20,810 nucleotides of DNA from Verrucomicrobiaceae bacterium (GTDB lineage Bacteria; Verrucomicrobiota; Verrucomicrobiia; Verrucomicrobiales; Verrucomicrobiaceae): assembly GCA_016713035.1 (NCBI GenBank), contig JADJPW010000013.1:1-20810 (forward strand). Direction: 5' to 3'. A model generated the notes under the pieces. It saw only the letters and a list, made by a program, of their open reading frames with translations, was not told where the DNA came from and did no database searches. A program made the translations under genes and the position numbers. Positions 8,429 to 19,461 of the stretch are shown here, piece by piece (positions within the stretch are counted from its first letter, which is position 1; the number at the start of each line of letters is the position of its first letter).

Positions 8429-10065
8429 ATGATGAGACTTCTCTCTGTTTTGTTTTCACTCGTTGTGCTGAGTTCGTCGCTGCATGCGGGGACGAGGCCA
8501 AACATCGTTTTTATCCTCGCTGATGACTTGGGGTATTCTGACCTCGGCTGCTACGGCAGTGAGATCACGACACCGAATCTGGATGCACTTGCAGGTGGGG
8601 GGCTACGCTTCACGCAGTTTTATAATACGGCACGCTGCTGGCCTACGCGTAGTGCGCTGATGAGCGGGTATTACGCACAGCAGATCCACCGGGATGCCCT
8701 GCCAGGTATGGGCGGTGGTGGACAAGGTGTGCGCCAGCAGTGGGCACGCTTGCTACCAGACTACATCAAGCCTGCGGGCTATCGCTGCTATCACAGTGGG
8801 AAGTGGCATATCGACGGACCCGTGCTGGCAGGAGGATTCGACCGCTCGCTGGATATGAAGAACCAGGGGAATTTCTTCACCGCAAAGGGGAACTCGATCG
8901 ACGATGTGCCTGTGACACCCGCGGCAGATGAAAAGGGCTATTATGCGACCATCGCCACGGCAGACCACGCCATCGACTGCTTAAAGGATCATGCCGCGAA
9001 GCACGCAGGGAAGCCCTTTTTCACTACATTCCGTTCATCGCGCCGCATTTCCCGCTGCATGCGCTGCCGCAGGACATCGCGAAGTATCGTGACAAATACC
9101 TCGCAGGCTGGGAAGCGATGCGTGAGGCGCGTTTTGCCCGGCAGAAGGCGGCGGGCATCACCCGCACGACACTGTCTGCCCTGGAGCGTGAAGTGGGGCC
9201 GCCGTATGACTTTCCTGATGCATTCAAAGTGCTGGGAACTGGCGAGATCAATCGCCCGCTGCCCTGGAGTGAGCTGACGGACGAACAGCGGCGCTTTCAG
9301 GCGACGAAAATGGCCATCCATGCCGCGATGGTGGACCGCATGGACCAGGAGATCGGGCGCATCCTCGCTCAAATCAAAGAAATGGGTGCATGGGAGGACA
9401 CGCTCATCCTTTTTGCCTCGGACAATGGTGCCAGCGCAGAGATCATGGTGCGCAATGGTGGTCATGATCCGCAGGCTGCACCGGGTAGCGCGGCGTCGTA
9501 TCTGTGTCTCGGGCCGGGCTTCTCCAGTGCGTGCAATACACCACACCGCCGCCACAAGACATGGGTGCATGAGGGCGGCATCAGCACGCCTCTCATCGTC
9601 CACTGGCCTGCGGGAATCACCGCGAAAAATGAGCTGCGTCATACACCAGCGCATGTGATCGACTTCGTTCCCACGGTGCTCGATATTCTCGACATCGAAA
9701 AGCCCACGGTCTGGAATGGCGAGCCCGTGCCACCAGCGCCTGGGAAGAGCCTTCTGCCAGCCTTTGGGAAGGATGAAATCATCTCCCGCGATAGCCTCTG
9801 GTGGCTGCATGAGGACAACCGGGCCATCCGCGTGGGTGATTGGAAGCTCGTAGCCGCAGCGGGCCAGCCGTGGGAGCTTTATGACCTGAAAACCGACCGT
9901 GCGGAGCAGAATAATCTCGCCGCGAAGATGCCAGAGAAAGCGAAAGAGCTCGCAGATGCCTGGCAGCGCCAAACGGATGAATATACCACGCTGGTGAAGA
10001 AGACGCTCCAGGAGCAACCGAAGGGCAAAGGGAAGGCTAAGAAGGGCAAAGGTGCCAAGAAGTAA
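8429..10065 (+). CDS. Secreted arylsulfatase-type sulfatase (one-base frameshift near 9024)
   Basis: About 545 residues once two frames are joined. ATG at 8429 (MMRLLSVLFSLVVLSSSLHA) gives a signal peptide. Metal-site Asp residues lie in RPNIVFILADDLGYSDLG, and the formylglycine motif CWPTR (Cys70) is in NTARCWPTRSALMSG. The first frame runs to about 9024; the protein continues in the next frame with YIPFIAPHFPLHALP, matching sulfatase sequence, so one base is missing after 9024. The second part has LFASDNGASAE, the HEGGISTPLIVHWPAG core, DFVPTVLDI and WKLVAAAGQPWELYDL. The tail is GKGKAKKGKGAKK. The reading on both sides is intact, so this is either a sequencing error or a very recent pseudogene. 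A perfect terminator hairpin follows about 70 bases later. Confidence 0.88.
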
Positions 10066-10132
10066 ACCTGCCCCGCTGAAGTAGAGCATGCTGCTAGCGG
10101 TAGGATGCAAAAGACGATCCCCTGAAACAAAA

Positions 10133-10181
10133 GCGGCCCGGAAGTTTCCTTCCGGGCCGCGTGGGGGTTTTTTGGGTTTTT
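10133..10181 (+). terminator. Rho-independent terminator after the sulfatase pair, possibly bidirectional
   Basis: A perfect 12-bp stem (10133-10144 with 10149-10160) encloses a TTTC loop. It is followed by T-rich sequence at 10168-10181. On the minus strand the same stem is followed by TTTTGTTTC, so it may also end the convergent groEL transcript, whose coding end lies 70-115 bases away. Confidence 0.85.
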
Positions 10182-10229
10182 GATTCGCAGCGTGTGGTTG
10201 GTCACGCGGCGATCAAAAGATGGGGATGA

Positions 10230-10274
10230 TTACATCATGCCGCCATGGTCATGGTTGTGACCAGCGTCAGCTTT
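10230..10274 (-). other. Stranded GroEL C-terminal tail beyond an in-frame TAG
   Basis: Directly after the groEL TAG (10275-10277) the same frame stays open for 14 codons. They encode KADAGHNHDHGGMM and end in TAA (10230-10232). A Gly-Gly-Met-Met end is the classic disordered GroEL tail that projects into the folding cavity. Its survival in frame shows that the TAG was a sense codon (GAG by one change) until recently, or is a base error. Confidence 0.8.
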
Positions 10275-11852
<1,578 letters not shown>

Positions 11853-11895
11853 ATATCAGTTAATGAGTAATGAGTTAAGTTGGAGTGGGTGAGGA

Positions 11896-12192
11896 TTAGC
11901 CAAGGATACCGAGGATGTCGGTCTCGTTGATGATGAGGAGGTCGTCGCCAGCGACTTTGACTTCGGTGCCGCCGTATTTGGAGATGAGGACTTTGTCGCC
12001 TTTCTTCACGGTGAAGAGCGTGGAGACGTCTTTGCCTTCGTCGTCTTTGCCAGTGCCGAGAGCGAGGACTTCAGCCTCCTGGGGTTTTTCTTTGGCGGTG
12101 TCAGGCAGGAAGATGCCTCCGGCGGTTTTTTCTTCGCTGGAGGAGCGCTTCACGAGGACGCGGCGGCCGAGCGGGGTGATGGTGTTTGCCAT
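11896..12192 (-). CDS. groS: Co-chaperonin GroES (10 kDa)
   Basis: A 98-residue lid protein of the chaperonin complex. ATG at 12192 gives MANTITPLGRRVLVKR, the conserved N-terminal strand. The mobile loop, which contacts GroEL, is EEKTAGGIFLPDTAKEKP (about 20-37). The end reads KVLISKYGGTEVKV then DLLIINETDILGIL, standard for the family. The open frame continues upstream without protein-like sequence, so the ATG at 12192 is the start. groEL follows after 43 bases. No Shine-Dalgarno and no CIRCE element was found in its 103-base leader. Confidence 0.97.
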   Translation of the reverse strand: MANTITPLGRRVLVKRSSSEEKTAGGIFLPDTAKEKPQEAEVLALGTGKDDEGKDVSTLFTVKKGDKVLISKYGGTEVKVAGDDLLIINETDILGILG

Positions 12193-12199
12193 AGGTGCT

Positions 12200-12233
12200 G
12201 GTTGTGTTTGTTTTGGGTTGGTTGTGTTTGTTT
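12200..12233 (-). repeat. 14-base direct repeat in the groES leader
   Basis: The 14-mer GGTTGTGTTTGTTT (plus strand) occurs at 12200-12213 and again at 12220-12233, a spacing of 20 bases. On the transcribed strand this is an A/C-rich leader (AAACAAACACAACC twice), ending 7 bases before the groES ATG. It could keep the start region unstructured or bind a protein; it could also be simple low complexity. Confidence 0.6.
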
Positions 12234-12295
12234 GTCTGACCGACTCCCGGCCCTGCCACAAGGTTGTGAACGGGGGCGGTGGTCGGTCGGAAGTG

Positions 12296-13060
12296 TTATT
12301 TGGGAGGAAGGGGTGTTTCTTTGATGGAGACGCCGTTACTGGCACGCTCGACTCCGCCGAAGGAGAGCTCGGGGGTCGCCTCGCCGATTTCTTCCGATAG
12401 GAAGCGTACGATTTGCCTGGGATCTTCGGAGAGCACGGCCTGGAGCATGCGGGACTTCCGTGCGGCATCGTAGCCTTTCACGTTGAGATCGAGACCCACG
12501 CTGCCAGCCTCGGCGGAGAGGCCTTTCATCTGCGCGGCGAGTTGCACGCTGGTATTGATCTGGTTTTGCAGTGCTTTGTCCTGCGCCAACTTCTGGAGAC
12601 AGATTTTGAGGCTTTCATGCACCTCGGGCACATTGAGCAACTCTTCGGCATTTTTGCTCGCATGGCGGTTTAGCACGCCTTCAGCCTTCTGGAGCAGTGA
12701 ATCGGCTTTTTCAGCCTCAGGAGAGGTTTGCGGAGTCGAAAGAGCCTCGTTGATCGCCGCGTCGATTTTGGCCTCCGAGACCACGGGAGCCGGTTTAACG
12801 GCTTCGATGGCTATGGGAGCCTCATTTTTGCCGCAGGAGCTGAAGGTAAAAGCAACCAGCGCGAGGCAAGCGGCGAGATGAATGTTGGAGCCGAAAGATC
12901 CAGCAGGAATCTCACGCAAAGGCGCAGCAGTCGCCGTGGGACGCTCGACAGCGGTGTCGCCGATGCCGGATGGCTCCGGCATCTCTGCCACCGCACTCCA
13001 CGACGCTCCGCGAGCTGCGGAGGCCGTGGGGTGATGCGGTTGTTGTTGGCGACTCGTCAT
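12296..13060 (-). CDS. Putative lipoprotein of unknown function within the chaperone cluster
   Basis: The open frame codes for 254 residues. A hydrophobic segment IHLAACLALVAFTFSSC ends in a lipobox-like site with Cys76, followed by GKNEAPIAIEAVKPAPVVSE. The rest is Ala/Glu/Lys-rich and likely helical (LLQKAEGVLNRHASKNAEEL, SEDPRQIVRFLSEEIGEATP). I recognise no family. A lipobox at residue 76 is far too deep for a normal signal peptide; the first 45 residues are encoded by a set of hairpins and look like translated repeat. A TTG at 12919 (MREIPAGSFGSN...) would give a 207-residue protein with a usual lipoprotein leader. It lies 24 bases after dnaK and 103 bases before groES, on the same strand, so co-transcription with the chaperones is likely. 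Confidence 0.7.
   Translation of the reverse strand: MTSRQQQPHHPTASAARGASWSAVAEMPEPSGIGDTAVERPTATAAPLREIPAGSFGSNIHLAACLALVAFTFSSCGKNEAPIAIEAVKPAPVVSEAKIDAAINEALSTPQTSPEAEKADSLLQKAEGVLNRHASKNAEELLNVPEVHESLKICLQKLAQDKALQNQINTSVQLAAQMKGLSAEAGSVGLDLNVKGYDAARKSRMLQAVLSEDPRQIVRFLSEEIGEATPELSFGGVERASNGVSIKETPLPPK
12946..13029. repeat. Three consecutive hairpins, REP/BIME-like element
   Basis: Three stem-loops lie side by side. The first is CGACA-gcgg-TGTCG (12946-12959). The second is GATGCCGGA-tggc-TCCGGCATC (12962-12983), extended by an outer GCGGTG/CACCGC pair (12951-12956 with 12989-12994) that is mutually exclusive with the first. The third is CTCCGC-gagct-GCGGAG (13006-13022) with an outer CCACG/CGTGG pair (12998-13002 with 13025-13029). 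None has a T-run, so these are not intrinsic terminators. The layout resembles REP or BIME elements, and the window also encodes a RAYT. They lie between dnaK and the lipoprotein's signal peptide. Only one copy was noticed here. Confidence 0.6.
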
Positions 13061-13084
13061 GGCGTTGGCGCTTGGGGAGCTAAC

Positions 13085-15037
<1,953 letters not shown>

Positions 15038-15090
15038 GATGGTAGGTTTTGGGGGGGAAGGGGTGAAACTGGTGGTTTGGGTGCTCTTTC

Positions 15091-15111
15091 CTTGGCTAAA
15101 AGCGTGCCAAG
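15091..15111 (-). promoter_or_regulatory. Inverted repeat CTTGGC-N9-GCCAAG before dnaK, overlapping a sigma-54-like site
   Basis: A 6-bp inverted repeat with a 9-base spacer sits 54 bases upstream of the dnaK start. On the dnaK strand the same bases read TTGGCACGCTTTTAGC. This matches the sigma-54 consensus TGGCACG-N4-TTGC with one mismatch and correct spacing. It could be an operator, a promoter, or both; sequence alone cannot decide. Confidence 0.4.
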
Positions 15112-15267
15112 TGCCCCTGGCGGCGCTGGAGGCCTTGATTTCACGAGCTTCCAGCGTTTTGAGGGTGGTAAATGCCGAAGTGCCAAAGGCCCAAAAAGTG
15201 GCCCAAAGTGCCAACGAATGGCACAATTGAGCTGGCACATGGCACTTTGGGGGACCGTCGAGTGCCA
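15104..15267. promoter_or_regulatory. Cluster of seven TGGCAC/GTGCCA motifs in the dnaK-nuoB intergenic region
   Basis: The hexamer occurs as GTGCCA at 15104, 15180, 15208 and 15262 and as TGGCAC at 15219, 15233 and 15240. Seven hits in about 165 bases compare with roughly 0.1 expected for random sequence. It includes a perfect 12-bp inverted repeat, CCCAAAGTGCCA (15202-15213) with TGGCACTTTGGG (15240-15251), and an inward pair TGGCACT (15240-15246) with AGTGCCA (15261-15267). The 359-base region between dnaK and nuoB holds no gene that I can support. The layout suggests multiple binding sites for a regulator of dnaK, nuoB or both. Confidence 0.6.
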
Positions 15268-15396
15268 GGACCTCGGGTGCCTCCCTTCTGCGCCAGGGAG
15301 TCATTGCGCTGAAAAGGCCGCACAATCCGTTTGCCGCTCATCTTTGCGGGGGTAACTCTCGCGGCCCGTTCTCCCCCTCCACTCGTCCTTTTCCCC

Positions 15397-15933
15397 ATGG
15401 TCGCCCCTGCTGACTCTACCCTCGCCGCCTACGACTCGAAGATCGAGGGCAACATCGTTTTCACCAAGCTCGACGCTGCCATCAACTGGATGCGCAAGAA
15501 CTCCATGTGGCCGATGCCGATGGGCCTGGCCTGCTGCGCCATCGAAATGATGGCCGCTGCGTGCAGTCGCTACGATCTCAGCCGCTTCGGGGCAGAGGTG
15601 ATGCGCTTTTCCCCACGGCAGGCGGATGTGATGATCGTCGCTGGCACGGTGACGTATAAAATGGCCCTCGCCGTGAAGCGTGTGTGGGACCAAATGCCCG
15701 CGCCGAAGTGGTGCATCGCCATGGGTGCCTGCGCCAGCAGCGGCGGCATGTACCGCAGCTACGCCGTGCTCCAGGGCATCGATCAGCTCATCCCGGTGGA
15801 TGTTTACATCAGCGGCTGCCCTCCACGCCCAGAGGCTCTGCTAGAGGGCCTCATGCGTCTCCAGCACAAGATCGAAACGGAGCACTCCTTTGTCGAACAG
15901 AAGCAGGAACTCATCGCTGAACTCACCGCTTAA
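15397..15933 (+). CDS. nuoB: NADH-quinone oxidoreductase subunit B
   Basis: A 178-residue complex I subunit that carries the terminal iron-sulfur cluster N2, passing electrons to quinone at the membrane interface. The ligands are visible: the tandem Cys46-Cys47 in GLACCAIEMM, Cys112 in MGACASSGGMY and Cys141 in SGCPPRPEALL. Also present are RFSPRQADVMIVAGT and DVYISGCPPRPE. ATG at 15397 (MVAPADSTLAAYDSKIEGN) is chosen because upstream sequence is not conserved. nuoC follows after 18 bases. nuoA is not upstream; divergent dnaK is. Confidence 0.96.
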   Translation: MVAPADSTLAAYDSKIEGNIVFTKLDAAINWMRKNSMWPMPMGLACCAIEMMAAACSRYDLSRFGAEVMRFSPRQADVMIVAGTVTYKMALAVKRVWDQMPAPKWCIAMGACASSGGMYRSYAVLQGIDQLIPVDVYISGCPPRPEALLEGLMRLQHKIETEHSFVEQKQELIAELTA

Positions 15934-15951
15934 TTTTCCCCCACTACGACC

Positions 15952-16524
15952 ATGAATGCCGCCCAGATGGCCGATGCCCTGAAGCAAAAATTCGGCTCCG
16001 CCGTGCTCGAAACGAAGGAATTCCGTGGCGAGCACACGCTCATCGTCACGCTCGCCGGTGCCAAGCCGCTGCTGAAGTACTGCCGGGATGAGCTGGCCTT
16101 CGATTACCTGGTGGACGTCTCCAGCCTCGATTACATGGGCAAAGAGCCACGCTTTGAGATGGTGTATGAGCTGTATGGCTACGGTCACCACCAGCACCTC
16201 CGCGTGCGAGCCGCCGTGGCGGAGAATGAAGAAGTCCCCACCGTCAGCGACATCTGGCCCACCGCCGACTGGCACGAGCGCGAGGTGTACGACATGATGG
16301 GCATCCGCTTCAGCGGCCACCCCGACCTGCGCCGCATCCTCATGTGGGAGGGCTACCCCTTCTTCCCGCTGCGCAAAGATTTCCCACTGGAGGGCAAGCC
16401 CAGCGACATGCCCGACGTGGGCTTCACCAAGACCGCGCCCATGGCCGATGGCCCCTTTGTCACCAGCGCAGGCTGTGGCGATACCGTGACCCGCGAGCCA
16501 CGCTCCCGCAGGCCGGTGGAGTGA
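15952..16524 (+). CDS. nuoC: NADH-quinone oxidoreductase subunit C
   Basis: A 190-residue homologue of the 30-kDa complex I subunit, part of the peripheral arm near the quinone site. The family signature is clear: SDIWPTADWHEREVYDMMGI then HPDLRRILMWEGYPFFPLRKDFPLEG. The N-terminal half is the usual alpha/beta domain (FDYLVDVSSLDYMG). The C-terminus after the signature is short and ends TREPRSRRPVE, so this is not a NuoCD fusion. It is probably co-transcribed with nuoB, 18 bases upstream. The next gene is not nuoD but an unrelated propeller protein after a 171-base gap, in which I see no gene. Confidence 0.95.
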   Translation: MNAAQMADALKQKFGSAVLETKEFRGEHTLIVTLAGAKPLLKYCRDELAFDYLVDVSSLDYMGKEPRFEMVYELYGYGHHQHLRVRAAVAENEEVPTVSDIWPTADWHEREVYDMMGIRFSGHPDLRRILMWEGYPFFPLRKDFPLEGKPSDMPDVGFTKTAPMADGPFVTSAGCGDTVTREPRSRRPVE

Positions 16525-16695
16525 TTCGAAACCTCAATACTCGATTGTTCTCTCAATCGTCGATCCAACTCGCGTCGAGAGTCCTGGGTGTCAGCGATTG
16601 AAGATGGATGAACAAAGGATTGTTGATTTTCGATCTGCCAAACCGCTGCAAAGTCCCCTCTACGCCACTCGTTCATCTTTACTCTACACCACATC

Positions 16696-17956
16696 ATGAC
16701 ACGCACCCACCTCACCACCGTCCTCGGCCTCGCTCTGGCGACTGCCGCATCTGCTGAAACTGCCGACTGGTCCGCCTTCCGCGGCCCAGCGGGCAATGGC
16801 GTCGTCCCAGCCGTCGCCGGGGCAAAATGGAGCCTCAAAGAAGTTTGGAAGACGCCCACGAACTTGGGCTTCAGCTCCTTCGCTGTCGCAGGTGGCAAGG
16901 CCTACACCCTCGTCACCGGTGAGGCAGATGGAAATACCGGCGAAGCACTCTCCTGCCTCGATGCAGCCAATGGCAAAGTCCTCTGGACCAAACCCCTCAG
17001 CGTCATCGCTAAGTATGACGGCGGTGGCGACGCAGGCACACCGGATAACAAAGGCGGCGACGGCTCCCGCAGCACGCCCGTCATCGACGGCGGCAAGGTG
17101 TACGTCATTGATAGCATGCTCGGCGTGTTTTGCTTTGACGCTGCCACGGGTGACAAAGTCTGGAGCCATGATGTGATGAAGGGAAAACGCCGGCGTGCAG
17201 ATCAAATGGCACAACGCCGCCTCCCCGCTCATCGACGGCAATGTCCTGCTCCTCGCAGGCGGTGGTGCAGGCGAGGCGCTGATCGGTCTCGACAAAAACA
17301 CCGGCAAAGTCCTCTGGAAAGGTGAGGACGATAAGATGACCCACGCCACCCCCATTCTGGCAGACATCCACGGCATCCATCAGGCCATCTTCTTCACCCA
17401 GACCGGCCTCGTGGGCGTGAACCCGCAGAAGGGCGATGTCATCTGGCGTGCTGAGTTCCCCTACAAAGTGAGCACCGCAGCCTCACCCGTCGTCTTTGAA
17501 GACATCGTGTATTGCAGCGCCGGTTACGGCGTCGGCGCAGGTGCCTTCAAGCTCGCCAAAAAAGGCAGCAAGCTCGAAGCCACGCAGATCTGGCGTCGTG
17601 AAAACGAGTGCTTCAATCACTGGAGCACCCCCGTGGTGAAAGACGGCTATCTCTACGGCATGTTCAGCTTCAAAGAATACGGCAAAGGCCCCCTCGCCTG
17701 CGTGGACATCCGCACCGGTGAAGACAAGTGGAAGGAAGCCGGCTTCGGCCCCGGACAGGTCATCCTCGCTGGTGACCAGATCATCGCCACCAGCGACAAA
17801 GGCGAAATCGTCGTCGCACAGGCCCAACCTAGCCAATACAAGGAAACAGCCCGCAAAGACGTGCTCGATGGCAAAGTCTGGAGCTACCCCATCCTCGCCG
17901 GTGGCAAAATCTTTGCCCGCAGTACCACCGAAGGCGTCTGCCTCGATCTGAACTGA
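16696..17956 (+). CDS. Exported PQQ-like beta-propeller repeat protein (one frameshift near 17181)
   Basis: ATG at 16696 starts a signal peptide (MTRTHLTTVLGLALATAASA), then ADWSAFRGPAGNGV, a motif typical of secreted PQQ-like proteins in Planctomycetes and Verrucomicrobia. Blades follow: ALSCLDAANGKVLW, GVFCFDAATGDKVW, ALIGLDKNTGKVLW, GLVGVNPQKGDVIW and ACVDIRTGEDKW. The first frame is lost after HDVMKG; dropping one G from GGG at 17181-17183 restores DVMKENAGVQIKWHN and the second frame. The joined protein is about 419 residues and ends TTEGVCLDLN. Catalytic PQQ-enzyme residues were not identified; it may be a binding or scaffold protein. It is related to the propeller protein at 2329-3469 in fold but has a different layout. 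Confidence 0.85.
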
Positions 17957-17986
17957 TTCAGACCTCAAAGTGTCTTGATCCAAACC

Positions 17987-18016
17987 AAGCCCGGAGATCA
18001 CCTCTCCGGGCTTTTT
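17987..18016 (+). terminator. Rho-independent terminator after the propeller gene
   Basis: An 11-bp perfect stem (17987-17997 with 18003-18013) with a TCACC loop runs into TTTTT (18012-18016). It lies 31 bases after the propeller-gene stop and just beyond the end of the convergent sulfatase gene. Confidence 0.88.
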
Positions 18017-18025
18017 CTTGCCCAG

Positions 18026-19333
18026 TTACGGCTTTTTCTTCTTCTTTGGCTGCTTGCCTTTCCCGGACTGCTGAAAGGCCTCATCCAGCTCCACAGGCCG
18101 CGCCTCGCGGAAGGTCGCGAGCGCCGCCTTTAGCTTCGCAGGAGCATCCGCAGCAGGTAGGGGAGACTTCTCCTCGGGATCAGTCCGCAGGTCGAAAAAG
18201 CTGCCATCGCGGTAAAGCTTATGCGTTTCATCAAACACACACTCGCTCACACGCATGTCTTTGGACTGCCGGGGAGAGTACCACATATACAGCCACTCAC
18301 GCGGCGTGCCGAACTCACCGCGCAGTTGCGGCAGAAAGCTCACCCCATCCACATTCGCAGGCACGTCGATGCCCGCCGCAGCGCAGATCGTGGGTAGGAA
18401 ATCTGTGCTGCTGATCAGATCGCGGCTCACGCGGCCATCGCGGATTACCGCCGGCCAGCTCGCGATCATCGGCACATGCGTGCCACGGTGCGTCGTCTTG
18501 CCCTTGCCCCCCTGAAACTCCGCACCGCGAAAACGGCTGCTCATCTTGCTGCTGGTGCCATTATCACCCACGAAGAGCACCAGCGTATTCTCCCGCAGCG
18601 ACAGCGACTCCAGTTTCGCCAGCAGCTTGCCGATGAGCTTATCCATGTAGGTCACCATCACGGCGAAGTGCTTTTCATCACGCAGCCGCGACTCACTGCT
18701 CATCGTGCGATCATACTCCGCACTATCAGGCGTGGGCTGGAAAGGGTCATGCGTCAGCATCATCGGATAATACAGGAAGAATGGTGCCGCCTGATGCCGT
18801 GTGACGAAGTCCATTGCCCAGTCATTGACCACATCCGGGCCATACTCGCCCTGCGTGTAGTTTTTCTCCACGCCATTGAACTCCAGACCCGCGTTCGCAT
18901 AGCGCGGAGGCCGCCGCGTGTGCTGCCACAGGCAAGACTCCGCGAAGCCGAAATGCTGCGGCGCATCCAGCTCCTGCCCGAGCTGCCATTTCCCGCAGAT
19001 CCCTGTCTTGAAGCCCGCTTTTTGGAAAAGCTGCCCGAAAGTCGTCTCCGTGCGCAACAGCGTGCCAAAATTGAGATAGTTCCGCACATTGTAGCGCCCC
19101 GTCATGAGCTGCACCCGCGTAGGCGTGCAAAGCGGCTGCACATGGCAATTCTCAAAGCGCACGCCCCCTGCCGCCAACTGATCGAGCACGGGCGTCTGAT
19201 ATGACTCACCGCCATTCGCCCGCACACACTCATAGCCAAAATCATCCGCCATGATCAGAATCACATTCGGACGAGGAGCCGCCGCACAGAGCGAAGAGCA
19301 GAGGACGGAGAGAGAAAAGAGCAGCGTACGCAT
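18026..19333 (-). CDS. Secreted sulfatase (formylglycine-dependent, type I)
   Basis: A 435-residue sulfatase. ATG at 19333 gives the signal peptide MRTLLFSLSVLCSSLCAAA; the 59 upstream in-frame codons are not protein-like. The metal pair is in RPNVILIMADDFGYE (Asp30/Asp31), the formylglycine motif CTPTR at 69-73 in PLCTPTRVQLMTGRYNVRNY, and GKWQLGQE carries the Lys seen in this fold. LFVGDNGTSSKM provides the second metal Asp and HRGTHVPMIASWPA the conserved substrate-side loop. It ends SGKGKQPKKKKKP. Compared with the two sulfatases at 6.9-10 kb it is a different subfamily (NYLNFGTL, no long insert). Convergent with the propeller gene and divergent from the small secreted protein. Activation needs a formylglycine-generating enzyme. 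Confidence 0.92.
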   Translation of the reverse strand: MRTLLFSLSVLCSSLCAAAPRPNVILIMADDFGYECVRANGGESYQTPVLDQLAAGGVRFENCHVQPLCTPTRVQLMTGRYNVRNYLNFGTLLRTETTFGQLFQKAGFKTGICGKWQLGQELDAPQHFGFAESCLWQHTRRPPRYANAGLEFNGVEKNYTQGEYGPDVVNDWAMDFVTRHQAAPFFLYYPMMLTHDPFQPTPDSAEYDRTMSSESRLRDEKHFAVMVTYMDKLIGKLLAKLESLSLRENTLVLFVGDNGTSSKMSSRFRGAEFQGGKGKTTHRGTHVPMIASWPAVIRDGRVSRDLISSTDFLPTICAAAGIDVPANVDGVSFLPQLRGEFGTPREWLYMWYSPRQSKDMRVSECVFDETHKLYRDGSFFDLRTDPEEKSPLPAADAPAKLKAALATFREARPVELDEAFQQSGKGKQPKKKKKP

Positions 19334-19409
19334 AGCGACGGCGGAAACGACCTCGTCACACAACTTCCTACATTCGCCCCTAGCCATCGGCGGCCCGCAA
19401 AAGACGTGA

Positions 19410-19438
19410 TTGGCCCTGCCATGCCCATCTGCTAGAGT
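19410..19438 (+). promoter_or_regulatory. Candidate sigma-70-type promoter for the small secreted protein
   Basis: TTGGCC (19410-19415) and TAGAGT (19433-19438) are 17 bases apart, each 4 of 6 to consensus, and TG one base before the -10 makes an extended -10. The start codon is 24 bases downstream. This is moderate evidence only. Confidence 0.4.
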
Positions 19439-19461
19439 GCCGTGATTCATCCTCTCTCCGT

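Noticed and set aside
8989..10110. A 373-codon minus-strand open frame opposite the second sulfatase
   Set aside because: The plus strand carries sulfatase motifs throughout; the minus frame has none.
15239..15268. A CIRCE element (HrcA site) before dnaK
   Set aside because: The halves match only 6 and 7 of 9 positions and the spacer is 12 rather than 9 bases; no CIRCE was seen before groES either.
16542..16559. A 6-bp inverted repeat after nuoC as a terminator
   Set aside because: The stem is short and AT-containing and lacks a T-run; not convincing.
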